A stretch of 64,000 nt of DNA from Ciona savignyi. Lineage: Eukaryota > Chordata > Ascidiacea > Phlebobranchia > Cionidae. Shown here piece after piece: positions 37,897 through 50,476 of this stretch (the first letter of the stretch is position 1; the number at the start of each line of letters is the position of its first letter). A program made the translations under genes and the position numbers. A model generated the notes under the pieces. That model was not told the origin of the DNA, made no database searches, and saw nothing but the letters and a program-made list of their open reading frames with translations. Where the stretch lies: positions 35,840 through 99,839 of the forward strand of contig CH002845.1 of assembly GCA_000149265.1 (NCBI GenBank), read 5' to 3'.

Positions 37897-40800
37897 TTAC
37901 AGAAGATGATAAAGAAGGACAATGCTTGACACAAATACACCAATCAATGTTTTTCTTTTATTCACTGTGCCGTCCGTCCCCGACTTTAATGTGTCCATTA
38001 GAACGTCCAGCGAACCGTTGTTAGGTGCTGGGTTTAGACGGAGAAGGTGACACATGAGAGGGTAGATGTTCACAGAATCAAAGTGGTCGATAACAAAGTT
38101 TTTCTATTAATATATTGCAACTTGTAAGGTTGTGATCAAAATATTAGGGTACTTAAAACATAGAGTCAGAAAAATAGCGGTCACAGTAACGAAATAAGGA
38201 TCAGAAAAAATAATAAGTTTTAACTAAATACTCACAAGAAAACAGCTACATTATTTTACCCAGAGAAAGAGGTAGAACAAACTAAAGACCAAAAGCATTG
38301 TTATATAGAGTGGTAGAGTAAATATATATTTTACCATTAAGGGGGGTAGGCCCATATGTTTTACCTTAAAAGAAGGCCCGATGCTGTAATAGGAGACTCT
38401 CATGCTTTCCAAGTCGTTATCATATCCGTGTTCACCAGCATTAACATGTATCCCAGGAAAAATCTGATTAAAATATAAGTAACTAAACCTCCATCGACAA
38501 AATACACATGTTCTCTCATATTTATTCCCAAACCATGTATCCTTATTTTGTATTTCTATAAAAGCTTGCCAATCTGGGTAGGCTATTTTATTTCATACTA
38601 TAATAGAGTGTTTAATTTTCTGATGGAATAAATGCACGGGGCGTTATCGTATGGGTATTTGACATCTTATATTGCGACAATCTCCAGGCCACTGGAACCA
38701 TTTCACTGTAATTCATATGATTGAGATATTACCATTGATGGGATTCAAAATTTTAAGAACAGGTTCTCTTTTGTATCCTACTTACTAACAACAGGTTTCC
38801 TTAAAGGTCTAATGTCTGTAAAAACACTTTGTCCCTTAAATTCATTGGGTTTAGTCTATGTTTGCTAAATGCCTTGCCCAAACTCACGAAATTGTGGCAA
38901 GTGGCTGGTTTAGGAAACACAAACTTTCGGCTGCTTTCTAATCGTCACACTGCCTACTCATTAACACATATTTGTAGACATTTTGCTTAAACATATATTG
39001 ACAATCACCGTAACTGCAAATTTCTTACACCTAATTATGCCATTACACCAGATTTCAGGATGTTCTCCTGTTGATGTCAAAAAATTGAATCGTTTTAGAC
39101 TGTCAGCGAAATTTAGCCAGAAGACTTGTCGTAGTCAGCTTTAGTGTGACCCATTAGAGCCTAGTATAGAAATTAACTAATAAATATTACTAAATGAACT
39201 AATAATCAAAATACCTGATAGGCAGAATAACCAGGATCAACTTTAATAACGATAGAAGGGATCCGGTCGTTATGCGTGTAGTGCAATCGTTCGGGAAGGT
39301 CTTGTTTTAAAAACACTTGCATGTGTGGATTGCCTTCTGTGAATGCACAACTGTTTTTAAAGGGTGATATGATGGGGGTTGTTCATGTTTATTTCTAGGG
39401 TTAGTCAGCATGTACAATTCTAATAACGATTTCTTTAACCAAGTGAATCACTTTACAATAAGTGATCAAAATGTAAGCATCGATGAAAAAGTTAAGCATG
39501 GACACCAAATTAACGTACGTTATAATATACATTCTTCCCAAATTTATTGTACCAATGAACTGCTACGCGCAAGAAAAGTTTTAGTTAAATGTTATAAAGG
39601 ATTGTACTGTAACTTACTTTGTAGTTCATCTCGAACGTATTCCTCATACCCTGGCTTGGGCTGTACCAGCGCAACAGCTGAGTAAGCAAACTGGAAGTCA
39701 ATATATGACTGGTTAACGTAACGAGCGAGAGAAATCGCATCTTCCCCTCTCACGCTCTTGTCAATTTCCGTAAATCCGTGATCACTGCAAAGTTGAGGCG
39801 AAATTATGAGGTGATAAAAAGTTGCTTATGAGGTGATAAAAAGTTGCTTATGAGGTGATAAAAAGTTGCCGAAAAGTTGCTGATTCAAACTCATTAGTAG
39901 TAGTCGGATATCAGCCAAAAGGTTGTCGGTACAAAACCCCGTTCTGCTCGTGAGCATTAGGTAATAATAAGTCCATAGTTGGGATGGTTAATTACNNNNN
40001 NNNNNNNNNNNNNNNNNNNNNNNNNNNNNNNNNNNNNNNNNNNNNNNNNNNNNNNNNNNNNNNNNNNNNNNNNNNNNNNNNNNNNNNNNNNNNNNNNNNN
40101 NNNNNNNNNNNNNNNNNNNNNNNNNNNNNNNNNNNNNNNNNNNNNNNNNNCATGTGCCAAAGACAAATTAAAAGCATTCTGTTGTGGACGAATCTGTAGT
40201 GAACACTTTTGAGCCCTCAGCACAAAGGCGAAATCGACTACCTTGTTATTATAATGTTTAGGTCGTCCTTGAGTCCAGCCAATTCAACTTGATCAAGCAA
40301 ATACATGATGGTTCGGTTGAGTAGAGGCATTATTTCATTAGCAATCGATTCTGATTCTGGGCCAACTCTGTGACTTTGCACGTCCGGCTAAGACAGTTAA
40401 AAAGATATAGGTAAAGGCGGAAAACCAAAAATTAGCATTAAATGTGGGTTGGTTATTTACGAAGAGCCGTCAAATAACGGGAATAAACATGATCATCAAA
40501 AATTGACAAACAATTCAAGTCACCTGTTCAAAATAAAGTGCAATCATATCAAGTTGGTCCTCCGTAAACCACTTCATAGTTTCATCTATTCTCGACCTCC
40601 ATGCTGGCTCATCATATATCGTGTCAGTGGTCTCCAAAATTCGTTTAGTGGCAGTTACACCGCTTATATTAGCGTAGCTACCAGGAAATAAAAATCCGCC
40701 GCTTTTCAATCCCTTAAAGTAAAAATACATGTTATAACGGATTGTAATTTCAACTAAGAGGGCCGTTGGACATTTTTAAAATTTATATAAAATAAATTTA

Positions 40801-41038
40801 TAAAAAAAATCAGGGAAGGCCATTAGATGCAAAAACACAATCGAGGTTTTTGTCCGCGATATTATTTGATATACCATTATTATTCTCGTGACTGTTTCCA
40901 GAGTAAACCCTGTTTAGAAAATATAGCGGTTGTGGTTAAGGACCCTGCTTGTACATAACAAACGGTGGCGTTTGTTGCTTTTGAGCAGAAAAGTACACAC
41001 AATTTTGTATTCTGTTTAATTCTTTAGCAACTCATGTT

Positions 41039-41094
<56 letters not shown>

Positions 41095-42894
41095 GATATA
41101 TGTTTTTTTGTTATTTTGGTGGGTAGATAAAGACACGAATGAGGATACGTTTAGCCTCAATAAAGCAGAATTGTAGGTATCCAGGCCCTGGTATGGCGGA
41201 CAAACAGGATTTAGCCAATGAAATGATTTGTACATTTATAAATATACATGGATATCATTCTAAAATATGTATAACAATATACAGTCAATCACCTGATTCA
41301 CTGCGGTGATCCAAATAGGCTCAGCCCCTGTGTCCCACCATTCGTTAACCGCAAGTGTGGAGTAAAATGTCGATCTTACTTCGCCTTCGCTGATGTTGAA
41401 GTTGCAGTTATGAACGACCCCGTGCGATTCAACGTAAAGCCCTGGGTAGAAGTTTTAAACAAGCGTTATAAACTTCTTTAAGAGTCATCGCTGTCATGGG
41501 ATTAAAGTTATTTTAAAACAGGGTTTCTGCTATTAAAAACTTAAAAAAATTGTATGTAAAGACAAATCTTGTGAAATCTACATTATTATAACCATCGTGT
41601 TACCTAAACAATTGTGCGACACCAGAAGTATTGTTGATGAGCAATTGACATAGTTTGCAATTATTTCCCCATATACATAGCTAAATTTAAATGTTTTTAA
41701 ACAACTTAACACAATATTAAAACCGACAAATGTCTTAAATAAAATAACAAATGTCTATATCGGCTTGCAAATATGTAGTTGATATTAAGTTGAACCTACA
41801 GCAACTACTATCGGTTTGGTATATATATGCTACAGGTATTGCTAATAATTTATATGGTATGCAATGTTTTTAATTTTTGCTTCGACTGTTTGTTTGCAGT
41901 ACATACACTATACAAATTTGCAGTACATCATATACAAATATTGACAACAAAGAACTGCACAGATCACATTGGATTGCGACACAAACCCAAGGGAATTTTT
42001 AAAACTTGTAATTAAATAAAAGTCCGGATGTCACATAAGTGCTGTCCAACATTGGCATCGTCAAGTTGCACAACAGTATTAGACACTAACGAGAGATCAA
42101 ACGCCCGTGATTTGTCGACGCATCCATAATTTTGATTTCCCAGAAGTGATAAAATTGCATGGTCATGTTTGTTCAGCAAAATGAACATGCTAGAGCAAAA
42201 TTTAAGCAAAACACCTATCTAGTTATGACTCCTATATTTAGTGCCGGGCGAATAAAGTGGACGAAACTTTTGTACAAATATTGGCCACGTTTTAGCAAGC
42301 ATATTTGTAATAATGCGTTTTTTATACATCTTAATTGTATAAAAATTTTAATGACGTATAAATTAAGTCATATTTTTATTACCAGTAGCAATAGTGTAAT
42401 GGCAAGGTGATGTCTGTGTGGGGTAAGATGGTTTCATATAATTCGCCTTGACGCCGTTTTCTTTCAAATACCGAAAAGCCTCGAGATCAGGTGTCCTGTC
42501 AGCGTAATTCCACCTTTATATGAAAAAATATAAACATTAATAATTCAAGGTACTAATCATTACCTAGCTTTTTTTCTGAACCAAATATAGGTATGTTATT
42601 TTTTAATATAGATAAAAATTAAAATTTGTCCTCAAGATTCCATATTTAATTGGCCGCTGCCATCAGTAATTTAAAAATATAAAATGCTTAAAAACACCGA
42701 CAAGCATTTATATTAGACTATATTTAAATAAAATTCTAACTTAATGGCCTATGTTTTAAAGTTTGTATTTACTTGAATCCGTCGAATGATACGAGTAAAA
42801 GCTTGTGTGGCTTTTCGACTGTCACGCCTTTGCATTCCATTGAGTGGAGACTTACAAGCCCCAAGGCCATTAAAATCAGTCCACATTTAAACAT
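37897..42894 (-). CDS. ENPP7: ENPP7-like (alkaline sphingomyelinase-type) phosphodiesterase
   Basis: Secretory-pathway ectoenzyme of the nucleotide pyrophosphatase/phosphodiesterase family. Nine exons on the minus strand: 42773-42894, 42383-42513, 41293-41441, 40524-40712, 40242-40387, 39618-39784, 39215-39336, 38365-38463, 37897-38103; 443 residues, the size of ENPP6/7. Signal peptide MFKCGLILMALGLVSLHS. Metal and catalytic sites in order: SFDGF (Asp38), nucleophile Thr75 in TSPCH, PDVQSHRVG, SDHGF, GEHGYDN. The TSPC in place of the TFPN usual in nucleotide-cleaving members, and the nearby ESHGVVHN and WWDTG-PIWIT, point to ENPP7. The C-terminus ends in a hydrophobic segment (LIGVFVSSIVLLYHLL) at the stop, fitting a GPI signal or membrane anchor. 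An assembly gap lies in the intron between exons 5 and 6. An upstream in-frame ATG exists, but the chosen start gives the better signal peptide. Confidence 0.93.
38820..38955 (-). repeat. Decayed SINE in ENPP7 intron
   Basis: CATTGGGTTTAGTCTATGTT, GCTAAATGCCTTGCCCAAAC and ACTTTCGGCTGCTTTCTAAT follow the order of a reverse-oriented SINE head, with heavy divergence. Confidence 0.45.
39808..39872 (+). repeat. 22-bp tandem repeat
   Basis: TGAGGTGATAAAAAGTTGCT(TA) is repeated three times with a fourth partial unit, starting just inside the ENPP7 intron next to exon 6 (39618-39784). There are no spacers, so it is not a CRISPR array. Confidence 0.8.
39996..40150. other. Assembly gap
   Basis: 155 unresolved bases (N) within the ENPP7 intron between exons 5 and 6. 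Coding sequence on both sides joins in frame without it. Confidence 0.99.
41043..41090. repeat. (AT)n microsatellite
   Basis: About 48 bp of TA/AT dinucleotide repeat in the ENPP7 intron between exons 3 and 4. Confidence 0.95.
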
Positions 42895-43204
42895 TGCTAT
42901 CTGGTCTTTTATATGGTTGCTTAAATAAAACTTTTTTAAAATAATCCTTCGACAGAACGTTCTTTTAAAATCCAATTCTGTTTAATAGTCCTAACTGTTA
43001 TATACTGTATGAAACTGTAAAAAGAAGTTGATCAGCAAGAATAAATCATTAGGCTAATGTTCGTAAAAACGTCAACTCAAGGATTAGCAAACATGTCAGT
43101 GAGTCAGAGCATTAAGCGTTAATCAAACAGTGTCAGAAGGGGTAACTTAATCACCATTAAACTGTGTCGTTTGTTAAATAAATGTTCCATATATGCAGTA
43201 CAAT

Positions 43205-43345
43205 TTTTATTTGGGAATAGCGCTTAAACGGCTTCTCCAATTTTGATCAGAATTGGTGGAAAGTTAGTGCCATAGCCATTGTTCATCCAATTAGAAGAAA
43301 AGATACCTTGGAAAAATACCTTTTAAAATGAAGAATATAATCGCA
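43205..43345 (+). repeat. Fragment of the 335-bp satellite family
   Basis: AATAGCGCTTAAACGGCTTC, TCCAATTTTGATCAGAATTG and a GGAAAAATACC end match the 3' half of units in the array at 21038-23070, with divergence. It shows the family is dispersed as well as tandem. Confidence 0.7.
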
Positions 43346-43357
43346 AGGAAACTTTGT

Positions 43358-43590
43358 CACACGGGCAATCGTCAGATCACCTCGCGCCCACCGTCGGATT
43401 AACTGAGCTATTGCACTGTGTTGTGTATGATACATACATTACTTTAATTTGGTAGAACCCATGGATCCGCTGGGTTTAGGCAATGTCCGTTAAGTACCTC
43501 GCCCAAGGATACAACAAACCAGCGAGCGACAAGTTTCAAACCTTCAAGCCTTTGGTTGAAAAGCGTCGCACTAAACCACCGGACTTTCCC
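43358..43590 (-). repeat. tRNA-derived SINE
   Basis: Reverse-oriented copy: CACACGGGCAATCGTCAGAT and CACCTCGCGCCCACCGTCGG on the left, GGTAGAACCC in the centre, and the tRNA-like head (CAAGCCTTTGGTTGAAAAGC, CTAAACCACCGGAC) on the right. Confidence 0.75.
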
Positions 43591-43989
43591 GTTAGACATT
43601 AAAAATCTCATTTTTTTATCTAACATTTTTTTGTATTAAAAAAAAGATTAACAATTTTGGGATGGGTGGACCTGTAACATGAAATAAATGACGTAATACT
43701 ATTTTGATGGCGTCAACAAACCAAAATTATAATTTACTTAAAAGAAATGTGTTTCTGAGAAACCTTGTAAAAATAAGTTAGACTGTATTGTCAACATATC
43801 AAAAACTATAACAATGTATAAGAAAGATTATGACGTGGACGTCTAGTTAGTGACGTCAACAAAAAATAAAAATTTCAGAAATTTTTGAATTTTTATTAGG
43901 AAAAACTCTAGTGTTGAGCATTTTTCCCTAATTATAACACGCGAGGAGCTAGAGCACTACAAAGCGGACTCGGTCAAAACGCGCAAACT

Positions 43990-44105
43990 GGTACGGTCGT
44001 GTGGCCGAATGGTTACCGCGACGCATGCATATAACGACTCTAATACAAAAACGATCCTGGTGAGCAGCCTATCGTGGGTTCGGAACTTGGTACGGTAAGA
44101 AAACG
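43990..44105 (+). repeat. Possible tRNA-like repeat
   Basis: GTGTGGCCGAATGGTTACCG resembles a tRNA-Ser/Leu 5' region with box A, and TATCGTGGGTTCGGAACTTG a box B, about 65 bp further on. No clean cloverleaf or 3' end is visible, so it is more likely a tRNA-derived repeat or relic than a working tRNA gene. Confidence 0.4.
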
Positions 44106-44657
44106 GGCAAACTGCGCAAATAGAATGTGTCGTAACGGTTTGTAAAGTTTTCTTATATAACTCATGCAGTATTTGTGATAGTTTTGTCAACATAAGCGAC
44201 CGTGTGCGCAATGAGAAGAAGAAGTATCGTTAACGCGTCCGACCTTTATACAAATACCTGATAACACACAAGCACGCGTATAATGAATTATCTATTGTTG
44301 TAACTGAGCTTAAGATAATGATTTGATTTTATACATTTATAAATACACAGACACATATTTTCAAAAATAAGGTAGTAAGTATACTGGTCTTTGACTTTAA
44401 GCTACAACCAGGAAAATTTGAAATAAAATATTTGTAGAAGCGACCTTTAAAAACACCAGCATAGTTTTAATTTTTAAAGTCAATACGCGAATCCCCATAG
44501 CGCATGTCAGTACCATCGTCTTGTGCAAACTATTGTAACGTTGTTAATTCTATTAAAATTCACCCAAATAATTTGAACAAGACACAGCCAATCAATTACT
44601 TTAGGATAATTAAAAGCGCAATGTTTTTAATAGGAACCATGTACAATCTATACATAG

Positions 44658-44878
44658 ATGTCCGACCGCTAAGTCAGTTGGTTTAGTGCGACATCTTTCA
44701 AATGAAAGGTTGCAGATTAAAACTGGCCGCTATTTAGTCGGTTGTGTCCTTGGGCAATGCACTTTACGGAAATTGTCGGAACTCATCTTGCAAGGTAATT
44801 TGGCGATTGCCCGTGGTGTTTAACCTCATTGGGTTTCCCCATTCACAGGAATAAATATGAATATCGTACAATATCCTA
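44658..44878 (+). repeat. tRNA-derived SINE
   Basis: CCGCTAAGTCAGTTGGTTTA head, AAAGGTTGCAGATTAAAACTG box B, GTCGGTTGTGTCCTTGGGCA, GGCGATTGCCCGTG, CATTCACAGGAATAAATATG and an AATATCGTACAATATCC tail. Confidence 0.75.
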
Positions 44879-44879
44879 A

Positions 44880-46400
44880 ATCCACCGTGTTAACTGAACA
44901 ATTGTGCAACACTAGCAGTATTGTTAATAAGAACATTATAAAGTTATTTTTTATAGTATATAAACGTATAAACTTTTTACTCGCTTGTATATAGATTAAA
45001 TTAAACTGTTTTTAAACAATTTAAGCATTGTTGGAAATTATCACAATAAATATTTATTTAAAAAGAACTTTCGGTCATACCGGAATTAAGCGCCAAGCTT
45101 TTTATTGTTATGTAAGATACAGTATATACAAAACACCAAATTTTAAACAATTCGTCTTTTAAGTAAAAAATACCAAAATTTAAAAGTTGATGTAGAACTT
45201 ACATATTCCGGCCACATTAACTACACAATCAAACATAACGGGGATTATATTAAAATTTAACGAATCGGCATTTCACCTCATAGTTATATTACAAGAATAT
45301 AATTATGAAAAAGGGCCATATTTATATACCGTCTTTGCTAAAACTAAAACTAATAATAAATCCCTGTCTTATAACAGCGAAAAGGGAAATAATGCATAAA
45401 TGATAAACGTCGTTATTATAACTTGCAACTCGTTTATGCCGAATTTATCTTAAACTTGATGGTGGGTAGTGATCTATAATAACATTTTATCACGCTCTAT
45501 ATGTAATGTAAGTGTGGGCATAAATTTCTGATGCTATGTTTGCAATATTAACATGAACTGTATTATATTAAAAAAGTGTATGAAAGACAAATATTGACAA
45601 TAGAAAACGAAAACAGCAGGTTACGTCCATTGCACTAAACCAAGGGAGTTTCCATTGGTTAGTAAAGCATGTAAGCTTATAACCCTTCGCAATTGTATAG
45701 TAACACAATTCGAAATGTCAAAACTATTAAGTACCCAAATTATATAAATATAACAAGACCCACTGATTTAAAACTACCAGAGTTTCATCCTCAGTATTAA
45801 ACGAATTACATTTAGCTGAATAAATATCACTGATATTTAAGGATATGATCGCATAGGATATTCATGTTTATCCCCGTGAATGTGAAAAGTTCTCGCGATC
45901 CGCTAAGTGCCGCCCTTAAGTACACAGCCGACTCGCAAGCGACTAGTTTCGAACCTGAAACATTTCGACTAAAAGACCACTAAAGCGCTAAGATAATTAC
46001 ACGGACATTAAGGATTTTTAAAACAAAAACACATTAAGTTAACTATTATTATCCAGCTGTATTTATAAACCCAAAACATACCTTATGACTTTAAAACGAG
46101 AAATTTCAAAATTTGTTTACATAAGCCAGTGGTAACTGACCATCAGCACTTTGATATATAATAGGCGGAAAGAATAACCCACAAAATTTATATCAAATGA
46201 CATGTAAAATTCTTTTTATAGTTCTATGTTTTAAGGTTTACATTCACTTGAGTGTGGCTTTTCGACTTTGCCACGCCTTTGCATTGCATTGGTTGGAGAC
46301 TTACAAGCCTCAAGGCCTTTAAAACCAGTTTACAATTAAAAATTACTATATTTTTACCAAAACGAAATACAATAGTTGTTGTACAAATACTAGATGGTCA
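44880..46400 (-). pseudogene. Decayed duplicate of the ENPP7 5' region (copy 2)
   Basis: Homologous in order to 41590-43000 of the ENPP7 gene: CAATTGTGCAACACTAGCAG matches the intron at about 41610, AACCAAGGGAGTTTCCATTG matches about 41988, and the exon 1 relic at 46246-46340 (GTGTGGCTTTTCGACT, CACGCCTTTGCATTGCATTG). In the relic the start codon is mutated to ATT and about 28 bp coding for the LLLVSFDG region are deleted. Exon 2 is not recognisable. A SINE fragment is inserted at 45849-46005. Confidence 0.65.
45849..46005 (-). repeat. Partial SINE
   Basis: Tail GCATAGGATATTCATGTTTA and CCCCGTGAATGTGAAAA, then an internal deletion, then the head-side CTAAGTGCCGCCCTTAAGTA and CATTTCGACTAAAAGACC. 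Confidence 0.6.
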
Positions 46401-46909
46401 TATAAATCTTACAATTTTAACTCCCCAACCCACCAGCCCTTAGGGTAAGGTCAGCGACATATATCACTAAGATTCTTTCGATATAGCTCTTTGTTAGACA
46501 AATTCAAAGATGCCTTATTTCGTAATCCATTTAGCCAAACTCGATCTAAAAAAATTAGAATGAAACTTTTGTTTAAATTATTGTTTTAATCTTCTTTCTG
46601 TGGCATTTTTACGATAGTAGTTAAGTTGTATTCTTACAAATGTATCAAAATCATCAATGAGTGTTTTAATTAAATGAAAACTTTCAGCTATTTAAATGTG
46701 TTTTAATAACTATTGTAGTAAAAAACATACTTTTAATTTCGTTTGTTGCAATAAAAACGGGCACATAACTAACCCAAGGGTTATAATTATTTATTTGCAT
46801 AGGCCACACACACTTCGAAATCTGTATTGCGAAATGGATTGTGGTCTTTAGAAACCTAAAGAATAGCAGTATGAGCACTTTCCTAAACTTATGTAACCTT
46901 CATTATTAT

Positions 46910-48800
46910 ATCCACCGCATTTACCAAACAATTGTGCGGCACTTCATGCAAGATTGATTAAGAGCACTTTATATGGTTTTGGTGTATACCCATGTTTACA
47001 TTATTGACCAAATGTATCTATTTTTTAACAATTTATGCATTAATGGAACGTATCGCAATAAATATTTAATAAACAAGCTTACTAGAAAGGTTGTATTTAG
47101 TCGTACGGGTTTTAAGCATCAAGTGGTTATTTGTTATAAAATATACAGTTGGCTTTACACATGGAAACACGATTTTAATCAAGTCATCCTTTCAGTACAA
47201 ACCGCCTGATACAAAATGTTTTAAAGAAAAGAATAAGATATTTTTTAAAAGATTCTAAGATATATTTAACACAGTTTTTAAAAGTTTTAGAGTCAAATTT
47301 TGAACAACGTTTTGTGAATTTGTTTGATTAAGTCAACATAAATGGGTTGCCCACAACCACCCAACCATAAAGCGGTCAGAGTAAATATGAAGCCAAATTG
47401 TAATTATCATTTAACGAAGCAGATTAAAGATAACACGCATCATAGTCAAATTGCGTGGACAAAGCTAACCTTAAACTTATGGACGGGCGATGTTGAATTA
47501 CTTTACACCATTCTCTATGTGATGTATAGGTGTTGATATTAACTTATGTTGTTTTGTTTTTAATGTTGTCTAAACTGTGTATAGGGATTGCATACACTGT
47601 ATAATATTGCGAAATGTATAAAGGCAAATATTGACGTCATAAAATAAACATAGATTACGTGGGAGTGGACAAACCCAAGGGAGTTTCCATGGGTCAGTGA
47701 AGCATGTAGGCTAATAATCATCCACAATTGTATGGAAGCAGCGAAAAATTGTAATTCAACTAAAATCCTAATGCCTTTTAAGTACATTCCGATATTGGAA
47801 TTATAGAGTCGAACAACCGTATAAGACTCTACCGCGTGATGAAGGCCTGTTAAATACCGAGGTATTCAATATTGTGATTCCCCGATTGAACACATAAGCA
47901 TGACCATATAAGGATTTTCATCATGTCTTTTTGTTCAGAAGACATAACTGATTTGCCTCGTTGCTAGTTGGCCACATTCTTGAATATTAAATGAGCAATA
48001 TATAATATTCTGGCGGATAAAACAACAACCGTTGTTTAAACTCAGGTATATGAGTTTACGTTGTGCTCGCAGGCTGGGTTGGCAGTAAAACTCAATAAAA
48101 AAACATGATTTCTGTGGTCATGATTTCCAATTTACCTGCAGAAAGAAGTCAGTGCCTTTGTACACTAAACATTCAGAAATAATGTTTATTAAAGTTATAT
48201 TCAAATAGTCATACAGATACTTATACATTTTTTCCAGAAATATTGGTTACATTTTTGCAAGCATGTTTACGATATTGTATATTTTCACAATAATGAAATA
48301 ATTAGTAAAATATATTAAAGTCACGTTTTCCACATGAATCCTGTCAGCGAATCGATTTATTAAAGTATCAATTTTAATAAATTGAACCATCATTTTCCAG
48401 CTGTATTTGTGAACACTAAACTCAATGATAACTTAATGATGAAAACCAAAATTCGCAATCAAAAGTTTCATGAGTATACGTGACAACTGGCCATCAGCAC
48501 TTTGCAATATAATGGAAAGGCGTAAGAGAACACCCACGAACAACTAAATCAGATTACATTCAAACAAATTCTTATTTAGATAGATCTATATAATAAGGTT
48601 TGTTTTCACTTGAATCCGTCGAAGGACAGTAAAAGCTTGTGCGGCTTTTCAGCACCCGTCACGCTTTTGCATCCAAATGGGTGCAGACTTAAAAGCCACA
48701 CAGCAAGTAAATTTCACATTTAAACATCACTATTCGGTCTCCCCGACAGTTGCTCGAATAAAAACGCTGTTTAATACCTCTTACGAAGAATGCTTTCTCT
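46910..48800 (-). pseudogene. Decayed duplicate of the ENPP7 5' region (copy 3)
   Basis: Another diverged copy of the ENPP7 5' end: CAATTGTGCGGCACTTCATG near 46930, ACCCAAGGGAGTTTCCATGG near 47674, and an exon 1 relic at about 48605-48730 that still encodes EKPHKLLL-SFDGFK, with one codon lost. Read from its ATG, however, it meets a stop within 12 codons, and the signal peptide is destroyed. No exon 2 was found. With copy 2 it forms a partial triplication of the promoter, exon 1 and intron 1 region. Confidence 0.65.
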
Positions 48801-49564
48801 AAAATACAAGTCTGTTATATAGGGCGACCTGTTAAATATGTTTCATGTTCGTAAAAACAATGTCTTAAAACCGTAATCATTAAACCTAGGAAAAATAAAT
48901 ATATTAAACATTTTAATAAGGGGAAATGTGTTTATTTATCAGATTTTATGCGTTATCTTATATTAAAACAAAGAGTAATTACTTGCGTAACTTTGCTATT
49001 TCGTGATAAAAATAAATTGAATTAAAACCTTTTGAAATCAACGGCGTTTTATATTGATGTTTGGTATGACATATTTTACTAAATGTCACCCCTTTTTGAA
49101 CCTTCTCATCTACTTAATGAATTGTTTTTCCAAATACATGATTTATAATCGTGTATATAAACAAACCGTAATAGCGTAGGATGGTAAACTTATATTTGTA
49201 AGATTTACCTACGATACAACAATGGGCATGGCATCAAGTTACAGAGAAATGGAATCCGTTAATATAAAGTTGCACATAATATATATCCCCATGGTTAAGT
49301 CTATTAAACTGGATGATTTTTAATAAAGTAAGTGTTACAATTATATCCGTTATATGCCGACCCATGTAGTAACCGACCGTTCATGTAGCATCAGCGTTAG
49401 GCCAATTTGAACATAGCCACTCACGAAGGCGTGTGGACATGACCATATAGAGTCTTACTCCAGCCCTGAGATATCTAATGGGCCGTGTATCTTATTTACA
49501 AAGCAATATTTCTATCTGACCCAAGTCAAAAACATGATGGCTCTCGGCAGAATACCAGCTAGCC
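48801..49564. other. Intergenic
   Basis: AT-rich sequence; no gene, RNA or repeat recognised up to the hAT element. Confidence 0.5.
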
Positions 49565-50024
49565 CAGCGGTTCCCAAACTGGGGCGGCGCCCTGGGGAGC
49601 CGCGAGACTTTGCCAGGGGCGCCGCGAAAGCATGCGGAAGTTGCTGCATTTATTTTATTGTTTCCTCACAAAAAAATTACAGTACATGTGTTAGTTGGAG
49701 ATGTATAAGCCTGGTGTGCAATCCCATAAAGTATTCGTTTTACTTGTTAAAAATCCATTTTTCGGTGTTAACTTCCACTATTTGCTGACTTACCTTGCAT
49801 TGTTTTCGAATAATGGTTTGTCAAATAACTGCTTTGCATTGATTGACTGTTCGTCACTTCAGTGAATAGTTTTGAAGAGTATGAATGGTTATCAAAGTGC
49901 GTACTAGTCTGGATATGCAATATACAATACTTGCAGTTAGAAAATTTTTGGCTTTATGAGGGAGCCGCGAGGTTTAATACATTTACAAAAGGCGCCGCCA
50001 ACAACAAAAGTTTGGGAACCGCTG
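49565..50024. mobile_element. hAT MITE with perfect 8-bp target duplication
   Basis: 460 bp with terminal inverted repeats CAGCGGTTCCCAAACT on the left and its complement AGTTTGGGAACCGCTG on the right (one base differs), flanked by AGCTAGCC at 49557-49564 and 50025-50032. Subterminal GGCGGCGCC and GCCGCGAG motifs are also repeated inverted. There is no transposase ORF. This is a typical non-autonomous hAT (Charlie/Tip100-like) insertion. Confidence 0.9.
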
Positions 50025-50476
50025 AGCTAGCCGTTTAAAAAACTTGAAATTTTAATTTTCCAATCCACCAGTATTTTAAGTAACCCAGCATCCAACCGGT
50101 GCCCCATGTAGGTAAGTGCGTGGCGCTGTTGGCAAAAACTGATCATTTTTACCAGGGGACAAACTTGCTCCTAGACTTTTGATATATATTTGACCTTCTT
50201 GTAAACTACCGGGAACAATAAATTGTAATCAATAAGTGCATACTGAAAGTTTGTAAGTAAAAAGAAAACAGTTTAAAACAACAACACGGCCACCACATAT
50301 ATTTTAATTATGTACCGTATTAGGAGATTTAAGATTGTTTTTTCACTTTTGGTGCACAAACTAAACCCAAAACCATAAAATTACTTTTAATTTAACCGAA
50401 GTATTGAATTAGACGTGTATACCATTTCAAAACTGTCGAATGTTGTATCCGCTATACAGAATGTACAGGATATTAA

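Noticed and set aside
37836..38024. Plus-strand ORF of 62 codons starting MSNEKKRFDPK
   Set aside because: It is antisense to the last ENPP7 exon (37897-38103), whose family match and frame are clear.
39808..39872. CRISPR-like short tandem repeat
   Set aside because: The repeats are contiguous without spacers, and the genome is animal.
43990..44105. Functional tRNA gene
   Set aside because: Box A and box B are too far apart for a normal tRNA without an intron, and no acceptor stem pairs.
47342..47536. Plus-strand ORF of 64 codons starting MGCPQPPNHK
   Set aside because: It lies within the decayed ENPP7 intron copy 3, has no domain features and no splice context.
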